Positions 45,232 through 54,395 of a stretch of 64,000 nt of DNA are shown here, piece after piece (positions within the stretch are counted from its first letter, which is position 1; the number at the start of each line of letters is the position of its first letter). The translations under genes were made by a program, and so were the position numbers. The stretch comes from Alphaproteobacteria bacterium (GTDB lineage: Bacteria; Pseudomonadota; Alphaproteobacteria; Micavibrionales; Micavibrionaceae), in NCBI GenBank assembly GCA_028289285.1, contig JANQRF010000003.1, positions 105,020 to 169,019 on the forward strand, written 5' to 3'. The notes under the pieces were generated by a model. That model was not told the origin of the DNA, did not search any database, and was given only the letters and a program-made list of their open reading frames with translations.

Positions 45232-48200
45232 ATGGTCCACTTATCGGACGACTCATACTTAACGATGAATTTACCACATTTTAAAAAGCCGTATCAACCA
45301 TTTATACATTATGTCTGTTTAGGCATGATGTGTGTTGCATTTTTATCAATCCCGGCAAAAACGGTTTTGGCGCAGGATCAGGATGCATCAGACCAAACCG
45401 TGGCGCAGATGTCCTATGAAGATCGCGCCTCGCTTTTACGGGCGGCTCGCAGCTTTGTGCATAACATCAAGACAAAATTCGAACGCGTCGACAGGGAATT
45501 AAACCCGCCTGATCCGCTGGCCGGTCTCCAGGACGGCGAGGTTTTGATTTTCACCTTCCGGGTCCTTGACGGAAGCAAGAAAATTCCGATCGCAGGCGAG
45601 GCTTTTGCAGAAAAACAAGGCAATGCCCTTTATATGTCTTTCAGGGACTTTATTAATGTCATGTATTTTCCAATTCAGTTTGACCCCGAGGCCAAAGTTG
45701 CCGAAGGCTGGTTTGTGCGCGAAGCGCATGATTTTGCCATGAACTGGGCGGCGCGCAGTGTCACGTCCAAAGATCAGCAATTTCAAATCCCGGATGCCGT
45801 GATCGAACAACCCGATGATCTCTATATTCCGCTGTCGGTTCTGGAAAGCTGGTTTGACTTAAGCTTAAAGCCGCAGGTTGAAAATCTTTTAATTGATATT
45901 GGTTCTGAAGACCGCCTGCCGCTTTTGGACCGTTTGCAGCGGCGTGACCGGGATATTGGGAACCGTCTGATTAGCGAGCCCGAATTGCCGCGCCTTGATG
46001 ATCCATACCTGATGGCCGAGGTCCCGGCTGTGGATGTAACTGTGGCGTCACGCTATCGACGCCCGCCCTCGACCATTCCAAACGGTAAATCAGAAAGAAT
46101 TGAAACGGCGACCTTGCAGGCCGCCGGTGATATTGCCGGGCATACGGGTGAGCTTTTTGTGTCCGCCGATTCGGAAGATCAGGTGCGCAATGTGCGTTTT
46201 ACTCTCTCTAAAGACGAAGAAGACCCGACTTTGCTCGGGCCGCTTAAAGCGCGCCGATATGAAGTTGGGGATGTCATAACAACCAATATGCCTCTCTTTT
46301 CCAGTGGCGGGCAGGAGCTTGGCGCGCGGGTAACAAACAGGAAGACCGGCGGTAGTACAAGTTTTACTCAGACCAATTTCTTTGGGGACTTGCCGCAAGA
46401 CTGGGATGTCGAGCTTTACCGCAACAACCAGCTGATCGAGTTTGTCACAGTTGGTCCAGATGGACGATATGAGTTCCGGGATGTGGCTTTGTTTGAAGGG
46501 GACAATGATTTCCGGTTTGTTTTTTACGGCCCGCAAGGGGAAATTCGGGAGGAGTTGAAATCCATTCCGGTAGACCTGGCCGAACTTCAAGAAGGCGGGA
46601 TTTACGATTTTTCGATTACATCCCAGGATACGCAAACTTACGAAAATCCGGAAACGGAAAGGGATGAGACAGGCGATCTCTCTTTTACAGCTACCTATGA
46701 GCGTCCGCTTGGAGACGGGTTTGTCGGGATTGCAGGTATTAAGCAGCGCAGTTACGGAGAAGATCAAAAGACTCAATTTCTGGCCGGCGTCACGAAAAAT
46801 TTCGACGGTACACTGGTCAATGCAAATCTTGGTGTTGATCAAAGCGGAGAGGGCGCGCTTGAAACAACTATTCGCCGGAAATTTGGTGAACATGATCTAC
46901 GCACCAATTCTATGTTTGCGACAGATAACTTTTCGCCGAATGAAGACAGTGATGATCCGACAGTTCTGGAACAAGGCTTTAATCTGCGCGGGCCGCTTTT
47001 TGAATGGGACCGCACACGTGTTGATTATGCGTTTCGCGGCAATTATCAGGAAAGTGCCAGCGGAGCAGACAGGCTTGATCTTTCGCATAATTTGAATGCG
47101 AATTTTAATCCGCTGCGGGTGAACCATACGCTGGATTATCGCCGCCAGCCTGAAGCTGCAGATGATGAGCGGCTGTCCAGCACATTGGCCGTGAGTGGTG
47201 CGACGCTCGGCACAAACTGGCGCGCCATTGCCAATTACGATTACAAGCCGGACAGTAAACTGGATAGTACGCAGTTTCAGCTTTCCCGGCGTGTCTTCCC
47301 TGGCGTGCGTGCAGGCTATGAACTCGAATACCGGCCTGATCCGTCTTATACAAAGAACACATTAGATGCGACCTGGAATACGGAAGATTTCAGTATCACG
47401 CCGAAAATCAGTCTGGATTCTGAAGATGAATTACAGGCAACAGTTACAACGCGCTTTGGTCTGGTCCGTGATCCGCGTTCAGGAACAATAGATATGACGC
47501 GTCAGCGCAATGCAGCGAGTGGAACAGTTTCCGCGTTTGTGTTCCTGGATGAAAATGGTGATCTGGAATTTAATGAAGGAGAAAAGGGCCTTCAGGATGT
47601 GCGAATCGATTCGATTCAAACCCGCCGCTATGCGATTACGGATGAGGATGGCTATGCACTTTTAAGTGGCCTGCGTGAATTTCTTGCGACCGATATCAAG
47701 GTTGATCAGAGTTCGCTTGAAGATCCGTTCTGGATTGCAGGCAAGCCGGGAAATTCGATCCGCCCGCGTCCGGGGCATAATGTCTCGATGGATTTCCCGA
47801 TCCATATTTCTGGGGAAATGGACGGAACTGTCTGGGCGATCAAACGCGGGGCGCGTGAAGGTGTAAGGAACCTGACACTTATTCTCTATGATCTGGATGG
47901 GCGCATCGTACAAACCACCCAGACCGCTTATGATGGATTTTATTTGTTCTCGCTGATCCCGCCGGGGGAATATTATCTGGCCTTTGAAAAAGCGGATATT
48001 GAAACGCTTGATCTGGTGGCGCCGCCACCGGAAAAAATTCAAATCGGCTATGAAGGGACCATTATTTACGGTAAGGATTTCATGCTTGATAGTGCAGATC
48101 AGGGCGGCGCGTCCTTTAGCATTGTTTCCGGCTATGAAGATATGGCGCGCCGGCATGCGCATTTAAGCCTGCCTGTTTTGGGTGAGCGCACGGTGGTATT

Positions 48201-48471
48201 GAATTTAGGTGAATACCGATCAAATCTTTTGATGGCGACAACCTGGTATGAAATGCGCACGCGCATGGCTGGATTGTTTGGCCGTGAATATGCGTTGGTG
48301 AAGCCATCCCAGAGCCTGCCGGATATCAAGACGAATAAACACACATTGCGGGTGCATATGCCGGGGATGAGTATTGAACGTGCCTATCAGGCGTGCCGGT
48401 CTCTCACGGCGCGCGGCTTTGCCTGCGATGTAGAGTTCTTGCCTAAAGGGTATGATCCGCAAAATATCTAG
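45232..48471 (+). CDS. Usher-like outer-membrane protein with C-terminal SPOR-like domain
   Basis: The 1079-residue protein has a signal peptide ending near residue 46 (KTVLA|QDQ; an ATG at 45265 is a possible alternative). Residues 240-430 resemble an usher plug or pore region, with DLPQDWDVELYRNNQLIEF then GRYEFRDVALFEGDNDFRF. A long region of repeated beta-strand pairs (about 450-760) follows, with many short charged turns, then a prealbumin/SdrD-B-like domain (about 765-900, VFLDENGDLEFNEGEKGL, and another near 865). The C terminus (about 985-1072) has LGEYRSNLLMATTWYEM and AYQACRSLTARGFACDVEF, typical of SPOR domains. It would export pilin across the outer membrane. It overlaps tlpA by 4 bases. 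Confidence 0.78.
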   Translation: MVHLSDDSYLTMNLPHFKKPYQPFIHYVCLGMMCVAFLSIPAKTVLAQDQDASDQTVAQMSYEDRASLLRAARSFVHNIKTKFERVDRELNPPDPLAGLQDGEVLIFTFRVLDGSKKIPIAGEAFAEKQGNALYMSFRDFINVMYFPIQFDPEAKVAEGWFVREAHDFAMNWAARSVTSKDQQFQIPDAVIEQPDDLYIPLSVLESWFDLSLKPQVENLLIDIGSEDRLPLLDRLQRRDRDIGNRLISEPELPRLDDPYLMAEVPAVDVTVASRYRRPPSTIPNGKSERIETATLQAAGDIAGHTGELFVSADSEDQVRNVRFTLSKDEEDPTLLGPLKARRYEVGDVITTNMPLFSSGGQELGARVTNRKTGGSTSFTQTNFFGDLPQDWDVELYRNNQLIEFVTVGPDGRYEFRDVALFEGDNDFRFVFYGPQGEIREELKSIPVDLAELQEGGIYDFSITSQDTQTYENPETERDETGDLSFTATYERPLGDGFVGIAGIKQRSYGEDQKTQFLAGVTKNFDGTLVNANLGVDQSGEGALETTIRRKFGEHDLRTNSMFATDNFSPNEDSDDPTVLEQGFNLRGPLFEWDRTRVDYAFRGNYQESASGADRLDLSHNLNANFNPLRVNHTLDYRRQPEAADDERLSSTLAVSGATLGTNWRAIANYDYKPDSKLDSTQFQLSRRVFPGVRAGYELEYRPDPSYTKNTLDATWNTEDFSITPKISLDSEDELQATVTTRFGLVRDPRSGTIDMTRQRNAASGTVSAFVFLDENGDLEFNEGEKGLQDVRIDSIQTRRYAITDEDGYALLSGLREFLATDIKVDQSSLEDPFWIAGKPGNSIRPRPGHNVSMDFPIHISGEMDGTVWAIKRGAREGVRNLTLILYDLDGRIVQTTQTAYDGFYLFSLIPPGEYYLAFEKADIETLDLVAPPPEKIQIGYEGTIIYGKDFMLDSADQGGASFSIVSGYEDMARRHAHLSLPVLGERTVVLNLGEYRSNLLMATTWYEMRTRMAGLFGREYALVKPSQSLPDIKTNKHTLRVHMPGMSIERAYQACRSLTARGFACDVEFLPKGYDPQNI

Positions 48472-49037
48472 CGGTCTTTGTAAAGATCTTCGATTTTATT
48501 TTTGAATGCGGGCGAATCGAATGTAACGCTGGCACCGATAATTTTTTCGGCGATCAATCTTTCCGGTGTAATCAAAAATGTTTCCGGCAGGCGTACCGTT
48601 TGAAACAAATCACGCGAAATCCGTTTTTCAGGATCGCGGGCGATGATAACTGAGTCCTGATTAATGTTCTCCATCTTGTTTAAAAAGCGGGTCATGGCCT
48701 GTTCATCTTCATCTGTGCTAACCGCCAGAAAAATCATTTTATCTTTGTGATGCGCGGCAAGATTTAACAGCTGCGGAAACTCGACCAGACACGGCGCGCA
48801 CCAGGACGCCCAAAAATTGAGGACAACGACTTTACCCTGAAAGTCTGAGAGCTGGACCTGTTCACCATCCAATGTTTGAACGGTAAAATCGGGCGCAGGC
48901 AGGCGCAGCATTTGCATCGTTTTCTTTTTTTCTTCTGGGACAGGGGCTGAAATCATTTGATACATCCCGCTGCTGAAAAAGGTGGCGGCGGCGGTCAGGA
49001 GTAAAACGGCGCTGATAATGATCAGGTTACGCTTCAT
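48468..49037 (-). CDS. TlpA/ResA-like membrane-anchored thioredoxin
   Basis: The 189-residue protein is read from ATG 49037, overlapping the end of the CcsBA-like gene. It has an N-terminal anchor (about 4-26) and a thioredoxin fold with active site WASWCAPC, APDFTVQTLDGEQVQLSDFQGK before it, and a cis-Pro region in RLPETFLI. Such proteins reduce apocytochrome c Cys before heme attachment. Position directly after the ResB-CcsA fusion supports a CcsX/ResA role. It is convergent with the usher gene. Confidence 0.9.
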   Translation of the reverse strand: MKRNLIIISAVLLLTAAATFFSSGMYQMISAPVPEEKKKTMQMLRLPAPDFTVQTLDGEQVQLSDFQGKVVVLNFWASWCAPCLVEFPQLLNLAAHHKDKMIFLAVSTDEDEQAMTRFLNKMENINQDSVIIARDPEKRISRDLFQTVRLPETFLITPERLIAEKIIGASVTFDSPAFKNKIEDLYKDR

Positions 49038-51996
49038 GATAGGGTTTTTCCTGCCGCAGGATGAGTATCCATGCAAGCCCGATAAAGATCATTTCAATGG
49101 CGATGAAAGTCGCAAGTCCACCGGCGACGCCTTCAATAAAGCCGTAAGAATGCAGGCCGGTTGAAAGCAGGTTCACGCCAAACCACGCAATCGCCACGAT
49201 CACATTTAAAAACGCCATGCCCGCCATAAAGGCCAGCGGGCCGAGATGGTTGCTGACTTGCGCATGCACCAGCCAGATCAGCCAGAGCACGATCAGCAGT
49301 GCGCCGTTTTCTTTCGGATCCCACCCCCAAAAGCGCCCCCAGGACTGATCCGCCCATATCCCGCCAAGAATGGTGCCAACGGCCGTAAAAAGAAGGGAAA
49401 TGAGCGCAAGGGTTTTGGTGTGGGCTATCAGGTTCGTTAAAATCTGCGGCGGGGTTTTGGCCCGCCAGCGTGCAAACAGGTAATAATGCGCCGCCAGAGC
49501 AGCAATGACGCACCACGCATAGCCTGCTGTGATACACAGCACATGTGTAGTCAGCCAGAAATTGGTATTCAGCACGGCAACGAGGACCTGCTTGTCATCC
49601 GGGCCTGAAAAGCTGCCCGCAACAAAAAGCAAAAGCCCGGTGCTAAGCGCGCCGATGATCAGGCCTAAACCGTCTTTATATTTATATTCAAAGAGAAGCG
49701 CGATCACACCGCATAAAGCCGAGACAAAAATAACAGACTCATACAGTGTGCCGACCGGCGGGCGGTCTAAAATCATCACCCGGAAAGCAAGCGCGGCGAT
49801 ATTTAAAAAGACGGCAAGCGCCAATAGAGAAAAAGACGAGATGTAAATGCTTTTGTGTGTATCCCGCCAAAGGGTGAGCAAAAACGCAGCCACGCATAAA
49901 ATCATGGCAAGGCCAAGCGGGTGGGTTTTTTTATAGAGGACTTCCAAAGACGCATCGGCGGGCGTATATCCAAGCGTCGGGAAAGCAGGCCCAAGCGCTT
50001 CAATGAAAGTTCGCGTTTCATTTGCTGTCTGTGCCCAGTTCTCAGGGTTTCCGGCGCGATACGCATTCATCATATCCGTCCAGAGCTTGAGGTAGGCCGC
50101 GCTTTGCGGGCTGCCCATGCCGCTTTGTTCAATTGCCCAGGGCGAAAACCATTGTCCGCCTGCCTGTTCCACAAGCCCCGGCAGGATGCGTAAAATCATA
50201 TTTTGTGCGCCCGCCTGTTCGATCACGAAGAGCGAATAGGCAAAGGCGGCGATTTCTTTTTCATCCTGTGTATAGGCGCTCGGGTTATCGCCTTTTTCTT
50301 TCAGGATCTTTTTGACCCTGTTTTTCAGGCGTTGTTCGTAACGTTTAAAATCACGCAGGCTTTGAAGCTGGTCCGGTTTAATGTTCCAGTCTTTGACCAG
50401 ACTTTCCGGTAAGCTGACGGAGAGCGGCAGCAAGCCTGAAAAACTGCGCAGGAGTTGCGTGTAAATAATGCTGGCTTCATGTAAATCGATGAGCGTTTGT
50501 TGATCCGCGCCCCAGCTTTTTTCATCTGTTTCTAAAATATCTTTGATCAGTGGAATCTTTTTTTGAAGTGCAGGCGCAAGCTCGGCATAGCTATAATAAG
50601 GTGTATCTTTTTCTGCAAGGCCAAGCTTATGGGCTTTGAACACACGGAAGACAGGCACATGCACCGCGCTTGCAGGGTCGAATAAGGTTTGTGCCAGCCA
50701 GGATGTTGCATGCATGCCGTCAATGTTTTCTGATCCACGTAAGATGGTGAGATTGGCGCGGGCAAAACTATCCAGCGGTTTCACCCGGCCCTGATGCAAA
50801 ACAGGGAGCGTGCGAAAATCCATATAGGAAAACTCTTTCGTCTCTGCATGTGCGTTATTAAACGGCATCATCAGGCCGCCAAGTAGGCTTATATATATAA
50901 GTGCACGCGCGGCGGGTTTGACGCGCACGATGAGATGCAGCAACAGGCCAAGTGCAATGACGACACTGGCCAGATAGGGAAACAGACGGCCTTTATTTTC
51001 AACGACGCTGAGGACCGTACGTTCTGTGCCGTCCGGGGACTGGCTGAAAGAAGATTGATAGAGCGTATAGCCTTTATAGCGCAAAGGTTCATTCATCTCG
51101 ATCCGCGCAGGCCATTCAATCTCTTCATCCTTAACGATCACATCGGAATGATAGCTTTTGGCCATGTTGGTCGCCGGGTGAAGGGTTTTTTTAAAATCTG
51201 TCAAAGCGACAGTAAAAGGCAAAGGCCGCATAGCGCGCCCGATAGTCAGGCGGTACGTATGATCGCTTTGGGTGAAAGAAATCTCTTTCGACATTTCTTC
51301 CATCAAAATATAAATCCCGTCCGCCTGCGTACCCGCTTGTGAAACTTCGAGCGTCAGGCCGGCCAGGTTAATTTCATGTTCGGGTTCCATCGGAATTTGG
51401 GTGAGTTTGACTTTGGCTGCGATGCCTTTGCGGTCTTCAGATGGATCGACAAAAGCGGGCAGGCAGTTAGCACATAGATCCGTGATCTGCGCATTAAAGG
51501 AGTCGATCGGGAGCGTTTGATCTTTGACCAAATCTGCAACATCAAGCTCAGCGGTGAGGACATCATCTTTATAAATATGCAACACGCGGTGATGATAATC
51601 AGAGATGATTTGAGTCTGTCCACCTTCTTCAATGACCATGAACCCTTCGCGCTGGGTGGCGGCGGTCACCAGCCCGCCCAAAAGTAAAATTAAAATCCCG
51701 AGATGGGTGAGCCACGTACCGCTATAGGCGAAGTTCAGCGGGCTTTTGAAAATAAATTTTATGGCCAGCGACAGGGTGATTAATCCGAGTGTCGGATACG
51801 TCCCCGGCACCGGCAGCGGACCCAACCAGACAATCCAGGCAGCGAAATAGGTTTGATGCGCCAGATAGAGCCCCATTTCCTTTTGGGCGAGCGTGCCGAT
51901 GACAAGCAAAACCATCAGCCACGGCAATGCAAAAAACACCACATGCGGATGGGCAAGTGTGTCGACGCATTTTGCAATATGGGGGTGTAAGCGCAT
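49027..51996 (-). CDS. ResB-CcsA fusion, system II cytochrome c synthase
   Basis: The 989-residue polytopic protein joins a ResB-like N-terminal part (membrane segments near 20-110, LGILILLLGGLVTAATQREGFMV, periplasmic domain, YKGYTLYQSSFSQSPDGTER, another membrane segment near 340) to a CcsA-like C-terminal part. The latter has the WWD heme-handling motif in WGRFWGWDPKENGALL near 910 and conserved His residues in LTTHVLCITAGYAW and AQVSNH. It exports and attaches heme to cytochrome c. It is 12 bases downstream of a cNMP-fold gene and upstream of the TlpA-like gene. Confidence 0.92.
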   Translation of the reverse strand: MRLHPHIAKCVDTLAHPHVVFFALPWLMVLLVIGTLAQKEMGLYLAHQTYFAAWIVWLGPLPVPGTYPTLGLITLSLAIKFIFKSPLNFAYSGTWLTHLGILILLLGGLVTAATQREGFMVIEEGGQTQIISDYHHRVLHIYKDDVLTAELDVADLVKDQTLPIDSFNAQITDLCANCLPAFVDPSEDRKGIAAKVKLTQIPMEPEHEINLAGLTLEVSQAGTQADGIYILMEEMSKEISFTQSDHTYRLTIGRAMRPLPFTVALTDFKKTLHPATNMAKSYHSDVIVKDEEIEWPARIEMNEPLRYKGYTLYQSSFSQSPDGTERTVLSVVENKGRLFPYLASVVIALGLLLHLIVRVKPAARALIYISLLGGLMMPFNNAHAETKEFSYMDFRTLPVLHQGRVKPLDSFARANLTILRGSENIDGMHATSWLAQTLFDPASAVHVPVFRVFKAHKLGLAEKDTPYYSYAELAPALQKKIPLIKDILETDEKSWGADQQTLIDLHEASIIYTQLLRSFSGLLPLSVSLPESLVKDWNIKPDQLQSLRDFKRYEQRLKNRVKKILKEKGDNPSAYTQDEKEIAAFAYSLFVIEQAGAQNMILRILPGLVEQAGGQWFSPWAIEQSGMGSPQSAAYLKLWTDMMNAYRAGNPENWAQTANETRTFIEALGPAFPTLGYTPADASLEVLYKKTHPLGLAMILCVAAFLLTLWRDTHKSIYISSFSLLALAVFLNIAALAFRVMILDRPPVGTLYESVIFVSALCGVIALLFEYKYKDGLGLIIGALSTGLLLFVAGSFSGPDDKQVLVAVLNTNFWLTTHVLCITAGYAWCVIAALAAHYYLFARWRAKTPPQILTNLIAHTKTLALISLLFTAVGTILGGIWADQSWGRFWGWDPKENGALLIVLWLIWLVHAQVSNHLGPLAFMAGMAFLNVIVAIAWFGVNLLSTGLHSYGFIEGVAGGLATFIAIEMIFIGLAWILILRQEKPYHEA

Positions 51997-52008
51997 GCGC
52001 AGTTAGCC

Positions 52009-52368
52009 TTATTGAGTCAGGAGGGCGTTGGTTTTACGCAACCGTACGATCAGCATGCGCATAACGGCGCGGATCAACGGGTCGCATTGATCAATTTTAG
52101 AATCCAGCACATCCGGTGTAATCGGGATCACTGTGGTGGGCCCGAGCGCAGTGACAGTTGCGCCGTAATCCGAACCTTTGAAAAGAGCTGACTCGCCGAA
52201 AATTTCTTCTTTGGAAAGCTGCGCGATTTCAACATTGAAGTTATCTTTTTTAACAGTCACTTTTACGCGCCCCGTTTCAATCAGATAGGCTTCCATTGCA
52301 GGTTCACCCTCTTCGATGATCATTTCACCTTCTTCAAATGTGCGGCTCTCTAGATCCAAAGTCTGCAT
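52009..52368 (-). CDS. Small cNMP-binding-fold protein
   Basis: The 119-residue protein is one cyclic-nucleotide-binding-like barrel (FEEGEMIIEEGEPAMEAYLI, GRVKVTV, then IFGESALFKGSDYGATVTAL). The phosphate-binding Arg after FGESAL is replaced by Tyr-Gly, so cAMP binding is doubtful. There is no DNA-binding or catalytic domain. It lies 12 bases before the ResB-CcsA gene on the same strand and is likely in its operon. Confidence 0.85.
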   Translation of the reverse strand: MQTLDLESRTFEEGEMIIEEGEPAMEAYLIETGRVKVTVKKDNFNVEIAQLSKEEIFGESALFKGSDYGATVTALGPTTVIPITPDVLDSKIDQCDPLIRAVMRMLIVRLRKTNALLTQ

Positions 52369-52481
52369 AAAAGATGTTATAGGCCAAGCTCGGGCGCATT
52401 TCTATCTTTACTCTCTCTTGACAGGCGGGTTGTCCCAAAGAACCGGAAAAGCACTGGTACAAAGGTGTGTAACCCTATTAA

Positions 52482-53966
52482 ATGGGGGATATGAGCCGCT
52501 TCGACCCTCCAGTGCAGTCCTATAAACAGATCACCGCGCGCGGGGCGTTTTATACCGGACTGGCGCAGGCCGCGCGCATTGTCATTCAGATCGCATCTGT
52601 TGTGATTTTGGCCCGGCTTCTCTCCCCGGCGGATTTCGGGTTTATCGCTATGACCGTCCCGTTCGTGGCCTTGATTGCCCTTTTTCAGAATATGGGATTT
52701 ACGCATGTCATCATCCAAAGAGAAAATTTGGCTGAAGAGGATGTGAACGCCCTGTTCTGGTTAAACCTTCTGATCTGCAGCGTTTTTGCCTGTGTGTTTC
52801 TTCTGGCCTCTCCGCTGATTGCCGGTTTTTACGGCGCACCTGAAATGGGTCCGCTCTCTGCCGCTTTTGCGGCGATTGTTTTGATCCAGGGGATCAGCGC
52901 TGTGCCCGAAGCTTTATTGCAGCGGCAAATGCGTTTTGGGCTGGTCGCTTTTATTTCAGTCATGATGGCTTTTCTTATTCTGGCTGTGACAATTGCGGCG
53001 ACCTTTATCATGGATAATTACTGGGCGATTTACTGGGGCGCGCTGGCCGGCGCGCTGTGGATGAGTACAGCTTTTTGGATTGGGGCGCGCTGGCATCCAT
53101 CCTGGCCGCGCCGGCATGCGGCGCTGTGGGATCTGACGCGCTTTGGCGCAGGGATGACGAGTTTTAATTTCACCAATTTCCTCAGCCGCAATCTGGATAA
53201 TCTTTTGATCGGGCAAAGATGGGGGAGTACAGATTTAGGTCTGTATGACCGGGCCTATAAGCTTTTGCTGTTTCCCTTGCAGCAAATTGCAAACCCGCTT
53301 GGGAAGGTCGTTATTCCGGCGCTTTCCAGGCTCCAGGATGAACCTGCGCGCTATCAAAACGCGTTTCTCAAAGCGCATGCGCAGCTTTTGATCGTACTTT
53401 TGCCAGGTGTGATTTTCTTACTTGTGACGGCCGATCTTTTTATTCCGTTTATACTCGGCGAAAAATGGACGGGCGCCGTGCTTGTTTTCCAAATGCTTGG
53501 TATTGCGGGGCTCATGCAGCCGGTCAATAACCCGCTTGGATGGTTGTTTGCGAGCCAGGGCCGCGGCGGGGATTTCGCGCGCGTGGGAGTTGTTTTTGCG
53601 TTATTTACTATTGCAGCAATTCTATTCGGCCTGCCTTACGGGATTGTCGGGGTCGCGGCGGCCTATGCCATATCTGAATATATCAAGACACCTTATTTCT
53701 GGTGGGCGGCAACACGTGTTGGGCCCGTTCCTCTAAAAGCATTTCTAGGTTCCGTTTTACCGCTCTTAGGACTGGGTGTTTTAACATTATTTGCTGTAAA
53801 CACTGTGAAGCCTGTTTTTGAAAATACGCTCTTCGTATTGTTCGTTTGTGGTGTTGTTTCTTATGGTGTGTTTCTGACCGGGCTTTTATGTTTTGCGCGC
53901 GGGCGCGCTTTGTTAACAGAGAGTGTTGATACAGCGCGTTTATTTTTTATGAAATCATCTGTTTAA
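52482..53966 (+). CDS. Polysaccharide flippase (Wzx/MOP superfamily)
   Basis: The protein has 494 residues from the first ATG; a second ATG at 52491, after gggggat, is possible. It has about 12-14 membrane segments, with GAFYTGLAQAARIVIQIASV, ILARLLSPADFGFIAMT, NFLSRNLDNLLIGQRWG and LGLYDRAYKLLLFPLQQIANP. These are typical of WzxC-like lipopolysaccharide or exopolysaccharide exporters. The carried glycan is unknown; no glycosyltransferase is nearby. It is divergent from the cNMP-fold gene. Confidence 0.9.
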   Translation: MGDMSRFDPPVQSYKQITARGAFYTGLAQAARIVIQIASVVILARLLSPADFGFIAMTVPFVALIALFQNMGFTHVIIQRENLAEEDVNALFWLNLLICSVFACVFLLASPLIAGFYGAPEMGPLSAAFAAIVLIQGISAVPEALLQRQMRFGLVAFISVMMAFLILAVTIAATFIMDNYWAIYWGALAGALWMSTAFWIGARWHPSWPRRHAALWDLTRFGAGMTSFNFTNFLSRNLDNLLIGQRWGSTDLGLYDRAYKLLLFPLQQIANPLGKVVIPALSRLQDEPARYQNAFLKAHAQLLIVLLPGVIFLLVTADLFIPFILGEKWTGAVLVFQMLGIAGLMQPVNNPLGWLFASQGRGGDFARVGVVFALFTIAAILFGLPYGIVGVAAAYAISEYIKTPYFWWAATRVGPVPLKAFLGSVLPLLGLGVLTLFAVNTVKPVFENTLFVLFVCGVVSYGVFLTGLLCFARGRALLTESVDTARLFFMKSSV

Positions 53967-53976
53967 GGAAAAAGCC

Positions 53977-54051
53977 TGGTGCCGCAGAGGTGATTTGAAC
54001 ACCCGACCCACGCATTACGAATGCGTTGCTCTACCCCTGAGCTACTGCGGC
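53977..54051 (-). tRNA. tRNA-Thr (anticodon CGU)
   Basis: The minus strand folds into a full cloverleaf: acceptor GCCGCAG with CTGCGGC, D arm AGCTCAGGGGTAGAGC region, anticodon stem ACGCA/TGCGT with loop TTCGTAA (anticodon CGT), and T arm GGGTG-TTCAAAT-CACCT. The discriminator A and CCA end are encoded. Anticodon CGU reads ACG, so it decodes threonine. It lies just past the flippase gene. Confidence 0.96.
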
Positions 54052-54179
54052 GTATATGAGGCTTTATGAATATACATAAAGCAATTTTGCTTTTCAAATT
54101 GCGCCGCCTGTGATAGGGTTGAATCAATAAAAATACAAGAGAAATCACCAATAGGGGGTGCAAGCGAAAGGAGGCCGTT

Positions 54180-54290
54180 ATGGGCTATCTCGTTTGCGCT
54201 TTTCTTCTCTTGATCGTCATTGAACTCGTGCGCACATGGCATAAAAAAAGACACGAGTCACGATGGACAGGGAGACCGAACGCCAGATAA
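54180..54290 (+). CDS. 36-residue single-span membrane peptide
   Basis: ATG at 54180 is preceded by a near-perfect Shine-Dalgarno (aaaggagg, 5 bases before the ATG). The product begins MGYLVCAFLLLIVIELVRTW, a hydrophobic segment of about 14 residues, and continues with a basic tail of His, Lys and Arg. It lies between tRNA-Thr and the SRP RNA gene. No family is recognised. Confidence 0.5.
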   Translation: MGYLVCAFLLLIVIELVRTWHKKRHESRWTGRPNAR

Positions 54291-54395
54291 GACGTGAAAA
54301 ATCACGCGGTCTGGACGCTTCAAAAAGACCGGCCTTTTAAGCGCGGACCGGTAAACGGCTTGTCAGAGAGGGCGAAAAGATTTATACCGCTGAAC

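Noticed and set aside
54042..54254. 70-residue minus-strand frame
   Set aside because: It overlaps the tRNA-Thr gene and the 36-residue membrane peptide, which has a far better ribosome-binding site.
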